NCBI RefSeq assembly: GCF_001425785.1
Contig: NZ_LMDI01000014.1
Location: 133,746 to 180,165 of the forward strand
Direction of reading: 5' to 3'
Source of the DNA: Rhizobacter sp. Root1221
GTDB taxonomy: Bacteria; Pseudomonadota; Gammaproteobacteria; Burkholderiales; Burkholderiaceae_C
DNA: 46,420 nucleotides
Shown here piece by piece: positions 32,926-41,576 of the stretch. The notes beneath the pieces are model-generated. The model saw only the letters and a list, made by a program, of their open reading frames with translations. It was not told the DNA's origin and ran no database searches. The translations under genes and the position numbers were made by a program. How positions within the stretch are numbered: position 1 is the first letter of the stretch; each line of letters begins with the position of its first letter.

Positions 32926-34584
32926 TCAGAAGGTGCGCTGCACACTCATCGAGATGTAGTCGCGGTCCTTGAGGCTCTGGCCAAAGGACAGTTGGCGCGG
33001 CGTCGCGGAGCCCGGCACCATCGTCTGCGTGAAGGTGGCCGCCGAGCCCAGGTAATGCGTGTAGTTGGTCAGGAAGGTCCAGACCTGCTGGTACTTGGCC
33101 TGCAAGCCGAGACTGATGTCGCCCGCCTTGGAGACGCCACCGGCGAAGTTGCCGACCGCCGATGAGCGTCCGCCGAAGTTGTAGCCCAGGCTGATCGGCA
33201 CCGTCAGGTCCAGCTGGGGCATCACCTGGAAGTAGGTCGGCGCGAAGATGCCGCGCACCGCATAGGCATCGCGCGTGGTGTTCGGGTCGACGCCGCCGCC
33301 GGCCAGCACGTTGCGCGACGGGCCATGCGTGACGCTCAGGGTCCGGTTCCAGGCCAGTTCGCCCAGCAAGGCCCCGCCGCCCCACCAGGCCGAGGGCTGC
33401 AGCACGTAGACGCCCGACAGGTTCGCGTGCGCGGTTCGCCCCACCGCGTAGCAGGTCTCGTCGCCCGAGTTGCTGCACGACCCGCCTGCCACCACCACCG
33501 GACTCACGTTGAGCGGCGCATTGGTGCGAATCGACACCTCGGCCGCCCAGTTGAGCTGGCCCAGCGAGGACGTGACGCTGGCACCGAAGGTCTTGATGCC
33601 TTCGGCATAGGCTGTGTTGACGCGGCTGTTGAGCACGTCGAAGATCGGAACCGTGGGGCCCTTGTCGTGGTAGCGCGCGGCATAGAGGCCGAACTCATAG
33701 TCGCTGCCCGCGGGCGCCCAGCGGATCTGCACACCGCCCTGGCCGCTGTTCCTGGGCGTGAGGTCGAACTGCGCGTCGTGGCCCAGCACCTGGGACCCGA
33801 GATAGGTCACGCCGGTGCCGATGTAGTCCTGATTGGAGAAGTAGCTGCCTACCTCCGGAATGCGGCTGGGACGCCACTTGAATTGATAGTACCCACCGAC
33901 GGACAGGCCCGGGCGCAGCTGAACGGAGGTCGACACCTGCTCCACCGGCCGCAGCACCTCCTTGTACTGCCAGCCCGGCACCGAGAGGATCTTGGCCACG
34001 TCGGACGGTCCCTGCGCATTGGCAATGCCGTTCTGGCCAAAGAAGAGGCTCTCGCCGTATTGAATGCTGTGCTTGCCCAGCCGCACGGTGCCTGACATGC
34101 CCGCCCCCAGGTCGCCCCGCAGGAAGCCAAAGGCATCCAGCACCTGGCTCTCGGAGCCATGCCGCCGGGCAGTGACCGGAAGAAAGGCATTGCTGGCCTG
34201 GCCCGGATCGTTGTTGGCGGGCACCTGGCCATCGTTGTCGTTGGCCCTGCGATAGACGTTGTCGTAGAAGCTGCTGCCGCTCAAGCGAAAGCCGCCCCAC
34301 TTGTTCGTGACGTCGAACTCCCCGAGCAGGTCGACGCGGTTGGAGATCAGGCCCCGGCGGAAGTTGCGATCGCCATCGTCCTCATTGATCGTTCCGGCGT
34401 CGACTGCCGGATCGAACCCGGACAACGCCGCCGAGGGATTCTTCAGGCGATAGCCCATGCTGTACTTGGCCGTCAGGTCCAGGCGGATCTGTGTGTCCGG
34501 GTCGGATGACTCGATGTCGAAGGCGTGCGCGGCTGGCAGCGCGAGGGCCGCCGCTACCGCCAGGAATTTGTGGTGATGTTGCAT
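32926..34584 (-). CDS. DUF1302 outer-membrane beta-barrel protein
   Basis: A 552-residue protein with a signal peptide (about 1-21, ending AAHA), many alternating hydrophobic strands and a C-terminal aromatic residue (SVQRTF), fitting an outer-membrane barrel. The DUF1302 pattern is visible in NFRRGLISNRVDLLGEFDV, RLGKHSIQYGESLFFGQNGI and NRTLSVTHGPSRNVLA. The likely role is entry or efflux of hydrophobic substrates at the outer membrane, working with DUF1329 and the RND protein. AGAGGGA lies just upstream of the ATG. Confidence 0.87.
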   Translation of the reverse strand: MQHHHKFLAVAAALALPAAHAFDIESSDPDTQIRLDLTAKYSMGYRLKNPSAALSGFDPAVDAGTINEDDGDRNFRRGLISNRVDLLGEFDVTNKWGGFRLSGSSFYDNVYRRANDNDGQVPANNDPGQASNAFLPVTARRHGSESQVLDAFGFLRGDLGAGMSGTVRLGKHSIQYGESLFFGQNGIANAQGPSDVAKILSVPGWQYKEVLRPVEQVSTSVQLRPGLSVGGYYQFKWRPSRIPEVGSYFSNQDYIGTGVTYLGSQVLGHDAQFDLTPRNSGQGGVQIRWAPAGSDYEFGLYAARYHDKGPTVPIFDVLNSRVNTAYAEGIKTFGASVTSSLGQLNWAAEVSIRTNAPLNVSPVVVAGGSCSNSGDETCYAVGRTAHANLSGVYVLQPSAWWGGGALLGELAWNRTLSVTHGPSRNVLAGGGVDPNTTRDAYAVRGIFAPTYFQVMPQLDLTVPISLGYNFGGRSSAVGNFAGGVSKAGDISLGLQAKYQQVWTFLTNYTHYLGSAATFTQTMVPGSATPRQLSFGQSLKDRDYISMSVQRTF

Positions 34585-34645
34585 TTCCCTCTCCGTTGTC
34601 GTGTGGTTGCGCGGCGCCCCGAAACGGCCGCAGGGATCGAGGGGT

Positions 34646-35413
34646 TCAGAGGTAGGTGGAGGCCATGCCGCCGTCCACCGGCACCGTGGCACCGCTGACC
34701 CAGCGCGCGGCATCCGAGCAGAGGAAGGCGATCACGGGCGCGACCTCGTCGGCCAGCGCCGGGCGCTTGATGCGGTGCGCATCGCGCTGCACGCGCTCGG
34801 CCCCCAGCATCGCGGCGAAGTCGCCCAGGATGGGTGTCATGACGGGCCCGGGCGCCACGCAGTTCATGCGGATGCCCCGGTCCAGGAACCAGCGCTGCGA
34901 CTGCAGCGTGCTCCAGACGATCAAGGCCTCCTTGAAGTACTGATAGCAGGTGTCGTGGGCGACCGGGTTCTGCGCCAGCCAAGCCAGGCCCGCGTCGAAG
35001 CTCTCGCACGCGGCCAACGCCTTGTGCATCGCGGCCCGCTGCGGCCACTCATGGCCCAGGATGGAAGCGACGTTCACCACGGAGCCCCCTGCCGGCATGC
35101 GCCCGAGCACGCGCTGCGTGAGATGGCGCAGCCCCAGGTAGTTCACGCGCGCCACCGTGGCGCCATCTGCCGTGCCGGGCACACCGGCCACGTTGCACAG
35201 ATGGTCGATGCGCACGGGCAACTGCGCCACCGCCGCGTCGATGGTGGCCACCTCGGACAGGTCGGCCTGAACGAAGGCGTCGAGCGTCAAGGCCGGAGGA
35301 TGGCGGTCGATGCCGATCACCTTCGCCCCCTGCGAACGCAGGCAACGCGCGGTTTCGGCGCCAATTCCGGAACTGCTGCCGGTGACCACCACGACCTGAT
35401 TCTGGAAGTTCAT
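34646..35413 (-). CDS. Coniferyl-alcohol dehydrogenase-like SDR
   Basis: A 255-residue classical-fold short-chain dehydrogenase: cofactor motif TGSSSGIG (11-18), Asp36 after the second strand suggesting NAD preference, catalytic Ser117, Tyr157 and Lys161 (YQYFK), and the C-terminal GATVPVDGGMAS. The blocks NVAGVPGT, RVNYLGLRHLTQRVLGRM and NCVAPGPVMTPILGDFAAML resemble the group annotated as coniferyl-alcohol dehydrogenase. It would oxidise coniferyl or a related cinnamyl alcohol to the aldehyde. An alternative is a CouN-like 3-hydroxyacyl-CoA dehydrogenase role. AGGAG precedes the ATG. Confidence 0.78.
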   Translation of the reverse strand: MNFQNQVVVVTGSSSGIGAETARCLRSQGAKVIGIDRHPPALTLDAFVQADLSEVATIDAAVAQLPVRIDHLCNVAGVPGTADGATVARVNYLGLRHLTQRVLGRMPAGGSVVNVASILGHEWPQRAAMHKALAACESFDAGLAWLAQNPVAHDTCYQYFKEALIVWSTLQSQRWFLDRGIRMNCVAPGPVMTPILGDFAAMLGAERVQRDAHRIKRPALADEVAPVIAFLCSDAARWVSGATVPVDGGMASTYL

Positions 35414-35460
35414 GCTTCGTCTCCTGGTGCGGACTCGATGGGTTTGTTGCCTGGGGGCCC

Positions 35461-36924
35461 TCAGATCGGATAGGCCGGCGGGGTGTCCTTGATCGTGAGC
35501 CACTGCCAGCTGGAGAAGGCCTCCCAGTCGGCAGGACCGCCATGCGAGTTGCCGTTGCCTGCGATGCCGGGACCGCCGAACGGATTGGTCCCGTCGTCGT
35601 TGATGGTCTGGTCGTTGATGTGAACCATCCCCGCACGCAGCCGCTGGCCCAGCGCCATGGCACGGCCCACCGACGGGGAGATCACCGCCGCCGCCAGCCC
35701 GCCTTCGCCGTGGTTGGCCAGGGCCACGGCCTCTTCGTCGGTGTCGAAGCTCACCAGGTTGAGCACCGGGCCGAACACCTCCTGATCGAAGCACGGCATG
35801 CCCGGCCGCACGTTGCCCAGCACGGTCGGCGCATAGAACAGCCCGTCATGCGTGCCGCCAGCCAGCAGGATCGCCCCCGCATCGACGCTGCGCCGCACCA
35901 GGTCGTGCACCCGGTCCCGCTGGCGCGCGTCGATCAACGGCCCCAGCGCGACCCGGCCGGTGGCGCCATCGCCCACCGGCAGGCGACCGGCCTTGGCGAC
36001 CAGCCGGCCGGCGAGGGCCTGTGCAATGGACGACTGCACCAGCACGCGGTTGGACGCCATGCAGATCTGGCCCTGGTGCAGCCACGCGCCCCATGCGGCA
36101 TTGCTGGCCGCCAGGTCGAGGTCAGCGTCATCGAGCACGACCAGTGCATTGCTGCCGCCGAGTTCGAGCGACACCTTCTTCAGAAGGCCGCCGGCCAGCG
36201 CACCGATGCGGCGCCCCACCGCGGTGGAACCGGTGAACGAAATCATGTTGACGTGCGGGTCGGTCACCAGTGCCTCGCCAGCGGTGGCATCGCCGGGCAG
36301 GACATGCAGCACGCCCGAAGGCAATCCGGCCTCCTCCAGCACGCGCGCGATCATCAGACCGCCGCTCACCGGCGTGCGGACATCGGGCTTGACCAGCACC
36401 GCATTGCCGATTGCCAAGGCGGGGGCGATCACGCGCATCGTCAGCACCAGCGGGAAGTTGAAGGGCGAGATCACGCCGATGACCCCCATCGGCACGCGCC
36501 GGGCGACGCTCAGGCGGCCCGGCACGGTCGGCAAGACCTGCCCTTGCGGCTGGTTCGGCATGGCGGCCGCGATGCGGCAGAAGGCCGCGGCCTCCCGCAC
36601 TTCATGCTGGCCCTTGTGCAGCGTGCCGCCGGTTTCGCGAGCGACGTACAGCGCGAGTTCGTCGGCGTGCTTGTCGAACAGGTCGGCTGCGCGCAGCAAC
36701 ACGGCGGCGCGTTCGCGCGGCGCGGTGGCCGCCCAGGCGCCCTGGCCGGCAGCGGCGGCCACGGCCGCAGCCGCCACCTCGGCAGGCCCGGCCTTCCCTG
36801 CGCGATACAGCAGCGCGCCGGTGGCAGGCTCGATCACGTCGGTGTGGACCAGCGCCTCCCGCCATCCGTCGCTGTGGATGTGCGGGCGTTCCAGGACGAG
36901 ACTCAGGAGGGCGTTGGTGGTCAT
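35461..36924 (-). CDS. Aromatic aldehyde dehydrogenase (benzaldehyde/vanillin dehydrogenase type)
   Basis: A 487-residue ALDH with Asn156 (ISPFNFP), Lys179 (LVKPD), Glu254 (LELGGSN) and nucleophile Cys288 (GQICMAS) all present. The KPD variant and NPFGGPGIAGNGNSHGG tail resemble the XylC/vanillin dehydrogenase branch. It should oxidise vanillin, coniferaldehyde or benzaldehydes to acids with NAD(P)+. It lies 47 bases upstream of the SDR gene, so alcohol-to-acid oxidation is coded as a unit. Which aldehyde is the true substrate cannot be read from sequence. Confidence 0.88.
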   Translation of the reverse strand: MTTNALLSLVLERPHIHSDGWREALVHTDVIEPATGALLYRAGKAGPAEVAAAAVAAAAGQGAWAATAPRERAAVLLRAADLFDKHADELALYVARETGGTLHKGQHEVREAAAFCRIAAAMPNQPQGQVLPTVPGRLSVARRVPMGVIGVISPFNFPLVLTMRVIAPALAIGNAVLVKPDVRTPVSGGLMIARVLEEAGLPSGVLHVLPGDATAGEALVTDPHVNMISFTGSTAVGRRIGALAGGLLKKVSLELGGSNALVVLDDADLDLAASNAAWGAWLHQGQICMASNRVLVQSSIAQALAGRLVAKAGRLPVGDGATGRVALGPLIDARQRDRVHDLVRRSVDAGAILLAGGTHDGLFYAPTVLGNVRPGMPCFDQEVFGPVLNLVSFDTDEEAVALANHGEGGLAAAVISPSVGRAMALGQRLRAGMVHINDQTINDDGTNPFGGPGIAGNGNSHGGPADWEAFSSWQWLTIKDTPPAYPI

Positions 36925-36990
36925 GGCAATGGTGGCAATGGGTGGGTTGGAACGCAGAGGGTCGTGTCCAAAGTGCCTGGCGCCGCGGCC

Positions 36991-37929
36991 TCAGCAGCAG
37001 CCTTCAGCGCCAGGCGGCTTCATGCGCTGGTAGCGGCCGTGTACCGGGTCCTGGTCCAGGCCCAGCAGGCGGATCGCGTTCTGCTTGAGCACCAGCGGGC
37101 GCACTTCGGGTTTGATGGCCAGGGTGTCGAAGTCCTTGATCCAGCGATCCGGCGTGAGCACCGGATAGTCGGAACCGAACAGCACCTTGTGCTTGAGCAA
37201 GGTATTCGCGTACTGCACCAGCTGCGGCGGAAAGTACTTCGGCGACCAGCCCGACAGGTCGATGTACACGTTCGGCTTGTGCGTAGCCACCGCCAGCGCG
37301 TTGTCCTGCCAGGGAAAGGACGGGTGGGCGATGACGATCGGCAACTGCGGAAAGTCGACCGCCACGTCGTCGAGCAGCATCGGGTCCGAGTACTTCAGGC
37401 GAATGCCGCCGCCGCCCGGCAGTCCCGCGCCCACGCCGGTCTGGCCGCTGTGGAAGATGGCCGGCAGACCCGCCTCGGCAATGGCGCCGTAGACCTCGTA
37501 GGCTTGCCGGTCGTTGGGATAGAAGCCCTGCGCCGACGGATGGAACTTGAAGCCCCGGACGCCGAAGTCCTTGATCAGCCGCCGTGCCTCGCGCGCGCCC
37601 ATCTTCCCGCGCATCGGATCGATGCTCGCAAACGGAATCAGCGCATCCGGATGCCGCGCCGCTTCCTCCGCCACCTCCTCGTTGCTGATGCGGAGTTGGC
37701 CGGTCTCCCGCTCGGTGTCGACGGTGAAGATCACCGCGAGCATTCGGCGTTCGCGGTAGTACGCGGCCGTCTCGGCGATGGTGGGCCGGGGCATCGGTCG
37801 CTTGAAGTAGGCATCCATCGCGGCGTCGATGGCCATGGCCACTTCATCCGGCGGGTTGCGGGTGGAAACAGTTGCATGCGTGTGCATGTCGATGGCCACC
37901 AGGCCATCGAGAAAGGGCGTCGTGTTCAT
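36991..37929 (-). CDS. Amidohydrolase-superfamily enzyme (CouO/ACMSD-like)
   Basis: A 312-residue metal-dependent TIM-barrel protein of the amidohydrolase_2 (COG2159) group. Metal ligands are intact: HxH at 16-18 (IDMHTHAT), histidines in IFHSGQTG and VIAHPSFPW, and the Asp in LFGSDYPV. The group contains decarboxylases (ACMSD, LigW) and, in Rhodococcus p-hydroxycinnamate catabolism, CouO, a beta-ketoacyl-CoA hydrolase. Overlap with the acyl-CoA synthetase gene (ATGA) and the neighbouring crotonase favour the CouO-like role, releasing the aromatic acid after beta-oxidation. A decarboxylase is the main alternative. Confidence 0.8.
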   Translation of the reverse strand: MNTTPFLDGLVAIDMHTHATVSTRNPPDEVAMAIDAAMDAYFKRPMPRPTIAETAAYYRERRMLAVIFTVDTERETGQLRISNEEVAEEAARHPDALIPFASIDPMRGKMGAREARRLIKDFGVRGFKFHPSAQGFYPNDRQAYEVYGAIAEAGLPAIFHSGQTGVGAGLPGGGGIRLKYSDPMLLDDVAVDFPQLPIVIAHPSFPWQDNALAVATHKPNVYIDLSGWSPKYFPPQLVQYANTLLKHKVLFGSDYPVLTPDRWIKDFDTLAIKPEVRPLVLKQNAIRLLGLDQDPVHGRYQRMKPPGAEGCC

Positions 37930-40100
37930 GCCGCACCGTTCTCGTGGGTGACCACCAGCGCGTCGAGTGCGATCACGCCCTTGCCCGCCGCATAGACCAC
38001 CAGCGGGTTGATGTCCACCTCGGAGATGTGGGGGTGCGCGAGCATGAACTGCCCCAGCGCCGCAACCACGTCCGCCACCGCGTCCAGGTCCACCGGCGGC
38101 GTACCCCGAAAGCCCGTCAGCAGCTTGGCTGCCTTGAGCCTGTGCAGTCGCTCGACGATGGCGGCGGCTGACAGGTCAGGGGCCAGCAGTTGCACGTCAC
38201 CCAGCGCCTCGACCCAGATGCCCCCCAGGCCCACCATCAGGATGGGCCCCCACTGCGCATCACGCGTGGCACCCACCACCAGTTCCAGCCCGCGGTCGCC
38301 CATGGCTTCGACCAACACGCCGTCGAGCACCAAGCCGGCATCCGCAGCCGCCACGTTGTCGTGCAGCTGCTGCCACGCCGCATGCACGGCTGCCTCGTCG
38401 CGGATGCCCAGCAGCACGCCGCCGACCTCGCTCTTGTGCGCCAGGGTGGCGGCCTGCGCCTTCATCACCACCGGATAGCCGATGCGGTCGGCAATGCGCA
38501 CGGCCTCGCCGGGCGTCGTGGCCAGCGCGCCTTCGGGCGTGCGGATGCCCATGGCACGCAGCACCTGCTTGCCCACCCATTCGGCCTGTGTTCCTGTGCC
38601 CAGCACGGGAAGGGCCTGCGATGCGGGCGCCGTCTGGCCGGATGACACCACCGCCATCGCCCGGTCCCGGCCGAAACGGGTGAGGCTGGCCAGGGCGCGC
38701 AATGCACGTTCGGGCGAGCGCATGACGACGGTGCCGCTGCGGCGCGCCAGCGCGATGAACGCCGGGTCCAGCGCGACATCCTCGTTCTGCATCACGAAGA
38801 TGGCGGGCTTGCTGCTGTCGGCCGTGCCATCCAGGAAGGACTGCAGCCAGCGCACCGACGCCTGCGGCTCGGGCATCGGCAGCGACACCACCACGCTGCC
38901 CACCGCCGGGTCGGCCAGCACGGCCGCGGTGCCCAGGCCGATGAGCTCGGGCCGCCAGCCCGCCAGCGTGCCCAGGTCGAGCGGATTGCGCGGCGGCGTG
39001 TAGGCCGGCAAGTGCGAGCGCAGCACCTCGACCTGTTCTGGCGCCAGCGGCGGCAGTGCCAACCCGAGCGGCTCCACATAGTCCTGCGTGATGCCGCAGA
39101 GCGCGCCGGAGGCCGTCACCAGGCCCAGGCCGCCGGTGGGCGCCTGCGGAAAGCGCAGCAGCAACTGCCCCAGGTCGATGACCTCTTCCAGGCTGTCGGC
39201 CACCAGCACACCCGCATGCGACACCGCCAGGCGCATGGCCGCGTGGTTACCGGCGAGTGCACCGGTATGCGACGCGGCGGAGGCCTGCGATTGCTCGCTG
39301 CGGCCGGGGTGCAGCAGCACCACGGCCTTGCCCTTGGCACGCGCGCTGCGCGCAGCAGCCAGGAAACCGGGCGCCGAGCGGATCTGCTCGGCATACACCA
39401 CCACGGCACCCGTGTGCGGATCGTCGGCAAAAAACGAGATCATCTCGGCCAGGCCGACCTGCGCCTCGTTGCCGGTGGTCATCATGTAGGAGATGGGAAC
39501 GCCGCGCGCCTGCAGGGAAGCCGCGATGTGCGCACCGATGCCCCCACTTTGCGCCGCCACCGCCACGGCCGGCCCGGCCGCCGGATCCAGGCGCGGCGGC
39601 AGCACCAGCTCGACCATCATCACGTAGAACGCGTCCACGTAGTTGAAGTAGCCCACGGTGTTGGGGCCCATCAGCGTCATGCCGCCGGCACGCGCCACCT
39701 CGGCCATCTCGCGCTGTTGCGCCCGCCCCGCCTCGCCCATCTCGGCAAAGCCGGACGCAAAGCAGACGGCTGCACGCACGCGGCGGGCCACGCAGCCGCG
39801 CAGGGCCTCCAGGACGGCCTCCGCCGGCAGCATCAGGATGGCCAGGTCCAGCGACTCGGGCAGTTGCGCCACGTCGGTGAACACCTCGCGCCCGTCGATG
39901 TGGCCGCCACTGCGGCCGACCAGGTACACATCGCCCGGGAAGCCGCCGCGCACCAGGTTGCCCAGCACCACCTGCCCGGCCGAACCGGGCTTGCCAGACA
40001 TGCCGATGATGGCCACCGAGCGTGGCCGGAACAGGGGATGCAGGCCTTCGCGCGCGGCGTCGCCGTCGGGACCTGGGGGATGATGTGCGGGCGTGTTCAA
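37926..40100 (-). CDS. ADP-forming acyl-CoA synthetase (FerA-type)
   Basis: A 724-residue fusion of CoA-binding (about 15-150), ligase-CoA (150-440) and C-terminal ATP-grasp (about 500-720) domains, as in NDP-forming acetyl-CoA synthetases. The phospho-acceptor His is in ASHTGALAG (about residue 278). Sphingobium feruloyl-CoA synthetase FerA belongs to this superfamily, so activation of ferulate or another hydroxycinnamate is the likely role. No ATG opens the frame: TTG at 40100 with AGGA seven bases upstream is chosen; TTG at 40133 is an alternative. It ends overlapping the amidohydrolase start. Confidence 0.83.
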   Translation of the reverse strand: MNTPAHHPPGPDGDAAREGLHPLFRPRSVAIIGMSGKPGSAGQVVLGNLVRGGFPGDVYLVGRSGGHIDGREVFTDVAQLPESLDLAILMLPAEAVLEALRGCVARRVRAAVCFASGFAEMGEAGRAQQREMAEVARAGGMTLMGPNTVGYFNYVDAFYVMMVELVLPPRLDPAAGPAVAVAAQSGGIGAHIAASLQARGVPISYMMTTGNEAQVGLAEMISFFADDPHTGAVVVYAEQIRSAPGFLAAARSARAKGKAVVLLHPGRSEQSQASAASHTGALAGNHAAMRLAVSHAGVLVADSLEEVIDLGQLLLRFPQAPTGGLGLVTASGALCGITQDYVEPLGLALPPLAPEQVEVLRSHLPAYTPPRNPLDLGTLAGWRPELIGLGTAAVLADPAVGSVVVSLPMPEPQASVRWLQSFLDGTADSSKPAIFVMQNEDVALDPAFIALARRSGTVVMRSPERALRALASLTRFGRDRAMAVVSSGQTAPASQALPVLGTGTQAEWVGKQVLRAMGIRTPEGALATTPGEAVRIADRIGYPVVMKAQAATLAHKSEVGGVLLGIRDEAAVHAAWQQLHDNVAAADAGLVLDGVLVEAMGDRGLELVVGATRDAQWGPILMVGLGGIWVEALGDVQLLAPDLSAAAIVERLHRLKAAKLLTGFRGTPPVDLDAVADVVAALGQFMLAHPHISEVDINPLVVYAAGKGVIALDALVVTHENGAA

Positions 40101-40154
40101 GTGAATGTCCTGGCTTTTTTGCTTGCAATGCAACGAAGGTCGCGCTGGGCCGGG

Positions 40155-40955
40155 TCAGCCCGGCAGCACCTTGCCGGCACGCTTTTGCAGGAAGGCCTCG
40201 ACGCGCTCCCTGGCTTCGGGCTCGGACTGGGTGATGGTGGCGATGAGGGCCTCGGTCATCAGGCCATGCACCATGGGCTGCTCGGCGATCAGCGGCAGCG
40301 CATGCATGATCGCGAAGTTGGACATGGGCGCATTCGAGGCCATGCGCAGGGCCAGCTCACGCGCCTTGGCCAGCCCCTGGCCGTCGGCCACCAGGTGGTG
40401 CGCCAGGCCGAGCTGCAGCCCTTCGGCGGCGTTGTACACATGGCCTGTGAGCATCATCTCGGTGACACGCGAAAAACCGATGAGCTTGGTGACGCGCACC
40501 GAGCCGCCACCGCCCAGGAAGATGCCGCGCTGCCCCTCGGGCAGGCCGAAGTAGGCGCTGTCCTCAGCCACCCGCACATGCGCCACCGAAGCCAGTTCGA
40601 GGCCGCCGCCGACCACGGCGCCGTGCATCACGCACACCACGGGGCGCTTGCCGAACTGGATCTTGTCGAAGGCCTCGTACCAGACGCGCGAATGCATGAC
40701 GCCTTCGGCCGGTGACAACGCCACGAGCTCCGACAGGTCGAGCCCCGCGCTGAAGTGCTCGCCGTTGCCATGGAGCACCACGGCTTTCACGCTCGCGGGC
40801 AGCGCCTCGAAGGCCGCGTTCAGCTCGCCGATGACCTTCAGGCTCAGCGCATTGCGCTTGGCGGGGCGATTGAGCGTCAGCACGGCAATGGGACCTTCGA
40901 TCGCCACCTGGACCTGGCGCGATGCGTCATCGATGATTTCGGGATTCAGTGTCAC
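40155..40955 (-). CDS. Enoyl-CoA hydratase/isomerase (crotonase) family protein
   Basis: A 266-residue crotonase with NRPAKRNALS, oxyanion-hole block HFSAGLDL, HGAVVGGGLELAS and FGLPEGQRGIFLGGGGS. Both catalytic glutamates of typical hydratases are present (Glu120, Glu140). It lacks the sequence pattern of classical feruloyl-CoA hydratase-lyase, so it may only hydrate the CoA ester (CouM-like) or cleave it as well. A GTG start at 40955 is preferred over the ATG at 41006, because that ATG falls inside the MarR-type palindrome and adds a non-conserved leader. First gene of the long catabolic operon. Confidence 0.85.
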   Translation of the reverse strand: MTLNPEIIDDASRQVQVAIEGPIAVLTLNRPAKRNALSLKVIGELNAAFEALPASVKAVVLHGNGEHFSAGLDLSELVALSPAEGVMHSRVWYEAFDKIQFGKRPVVCVMHGAVVGGGLELASVAHVRVAEDSAYFGLPEGQRGIFLGGGGSVRVTKLIGFSRVTEMMLTGHVYNAAEGLQLGLAHHLVADGQGLAKARELALRMASNAPMSNFAIMHALPLIAEQPMVHGLMTEALIATITQSEPEARERVEAFLQKRAGKVLPG

Positions 40956-40990
40956 GTTGTGATCTCGTTCAGGAAGCTGGATGCATTTGA

Positions 40991-41017
40991 TAGCCAGGCT
41001 ATTCATTTACCTGGCTA
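40991..41017. promoter_or_regulatory. Palindromic operator between the crotonase and marR genes
   Basis: TAGCCAGG (40991-40998) and CCTGGCTA (41010-41017) form a perfect inverted repeat, 19 bases apart start to start. The left arm extends to TAGCCAGGCTA, itself a dyad. The size and place fit a MarR dimer operator. GATAAT at 41031-41036 could be the -10 of the marR promoter. Confidence 0.65.
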
Positions 41018-41075
41018 ACTATTTGCCATGGATAATGCATCAATCGACAAGTCAGCACGCACAGGGAAAACCTTG

Positions 41076-41567
41076 ATGTCAACCGCGAAATCAGTTCAGG
41101 CGAAAGCCACGAAGAAACCAGCAGCCCTGAAAGCCAAGCCCGTGCCGCACGACCTCCAGAGCGATTCGCTGGGCTATGCACTGCGCAGGGCGCAGGTGCG
41201 GGCCTACGACGTCTTTCACTCGATGCTCGGTACGCTGGACCTGTCTCCCGCCCGCATCACCGCGCTGTCGCTCATTGCGATGGAAGACGGCATCAACCAG
41301 GCCGCGCTGGCGCAGCGCCTGTTCATCACCGGCCCGAGCGTGCTCAAGATCGTGGATTCACTGGAAGCGGCCCACCTCATCAGCCGGGTCGATTGCGCGG
41401 ACGACCGCAGGCGCTATGCGTTGAAAGTCACGCCCGCCGGCGAGGAGAAGCTCACGGAGATGCGTGGCGCCTTGCAGCGCTATGAAGCGGAGATCGCCAG
41501 CAAGCTCAGCACGCAGGAGCGCCAGCAATTGCTGCAGCTGCTCGACAAGGTCGCAACGCCGGGCTGA
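41076..41567 (+). CDS. MarR-family transcriptional regulator
   Basis: A 163-residue regulator with a Lys/Ala-rich N-terminal tail (about 1-30) and a MarR winged helix: ARITALSLIAMEDGINQAAL, AQRLFITGPSVLKIVDSLEA and the wing SRVDCADDRRRYALKVT. Divergent from the crotonase/acyl-CoA synthetase genes, it matches the arrangement of ferC with ferBA (Sphingobium) and couR with the cou genes (Rhodococcus), whose MarR proteins are released by hydroxycinnamoyl-CoA. The ATG at 41076 has AGGG upstream and follows a possible -10; an ATG at 41028 in frame is the alternative. Confidence 0.85.
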   Translation: MSTAKSVQAKATKKPAALKAKPVPHDLQSDSLGYALRRAQVRAYDVFHSMLGTLDLSPARITALSLIAMEDGINQAALAQRLFITGPSVLKIVDSLEAAHLISRVDCADDRRRYALKVTPAGEEKLTEMRGALQRYEAEIASKLSTQERQQLLQLLDKVATPG

Positions 41568-41576
41568 TCCGGCCCG

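Noticed and set aside
40155-40955. Naming the crotonase feruloyl-CoA hydratase-lyase (Ech/FerB)
   Set aside because: The family pattern expected for that enzyme around the active site is not visible; only general hydratase residues are, so a neutral name is used.
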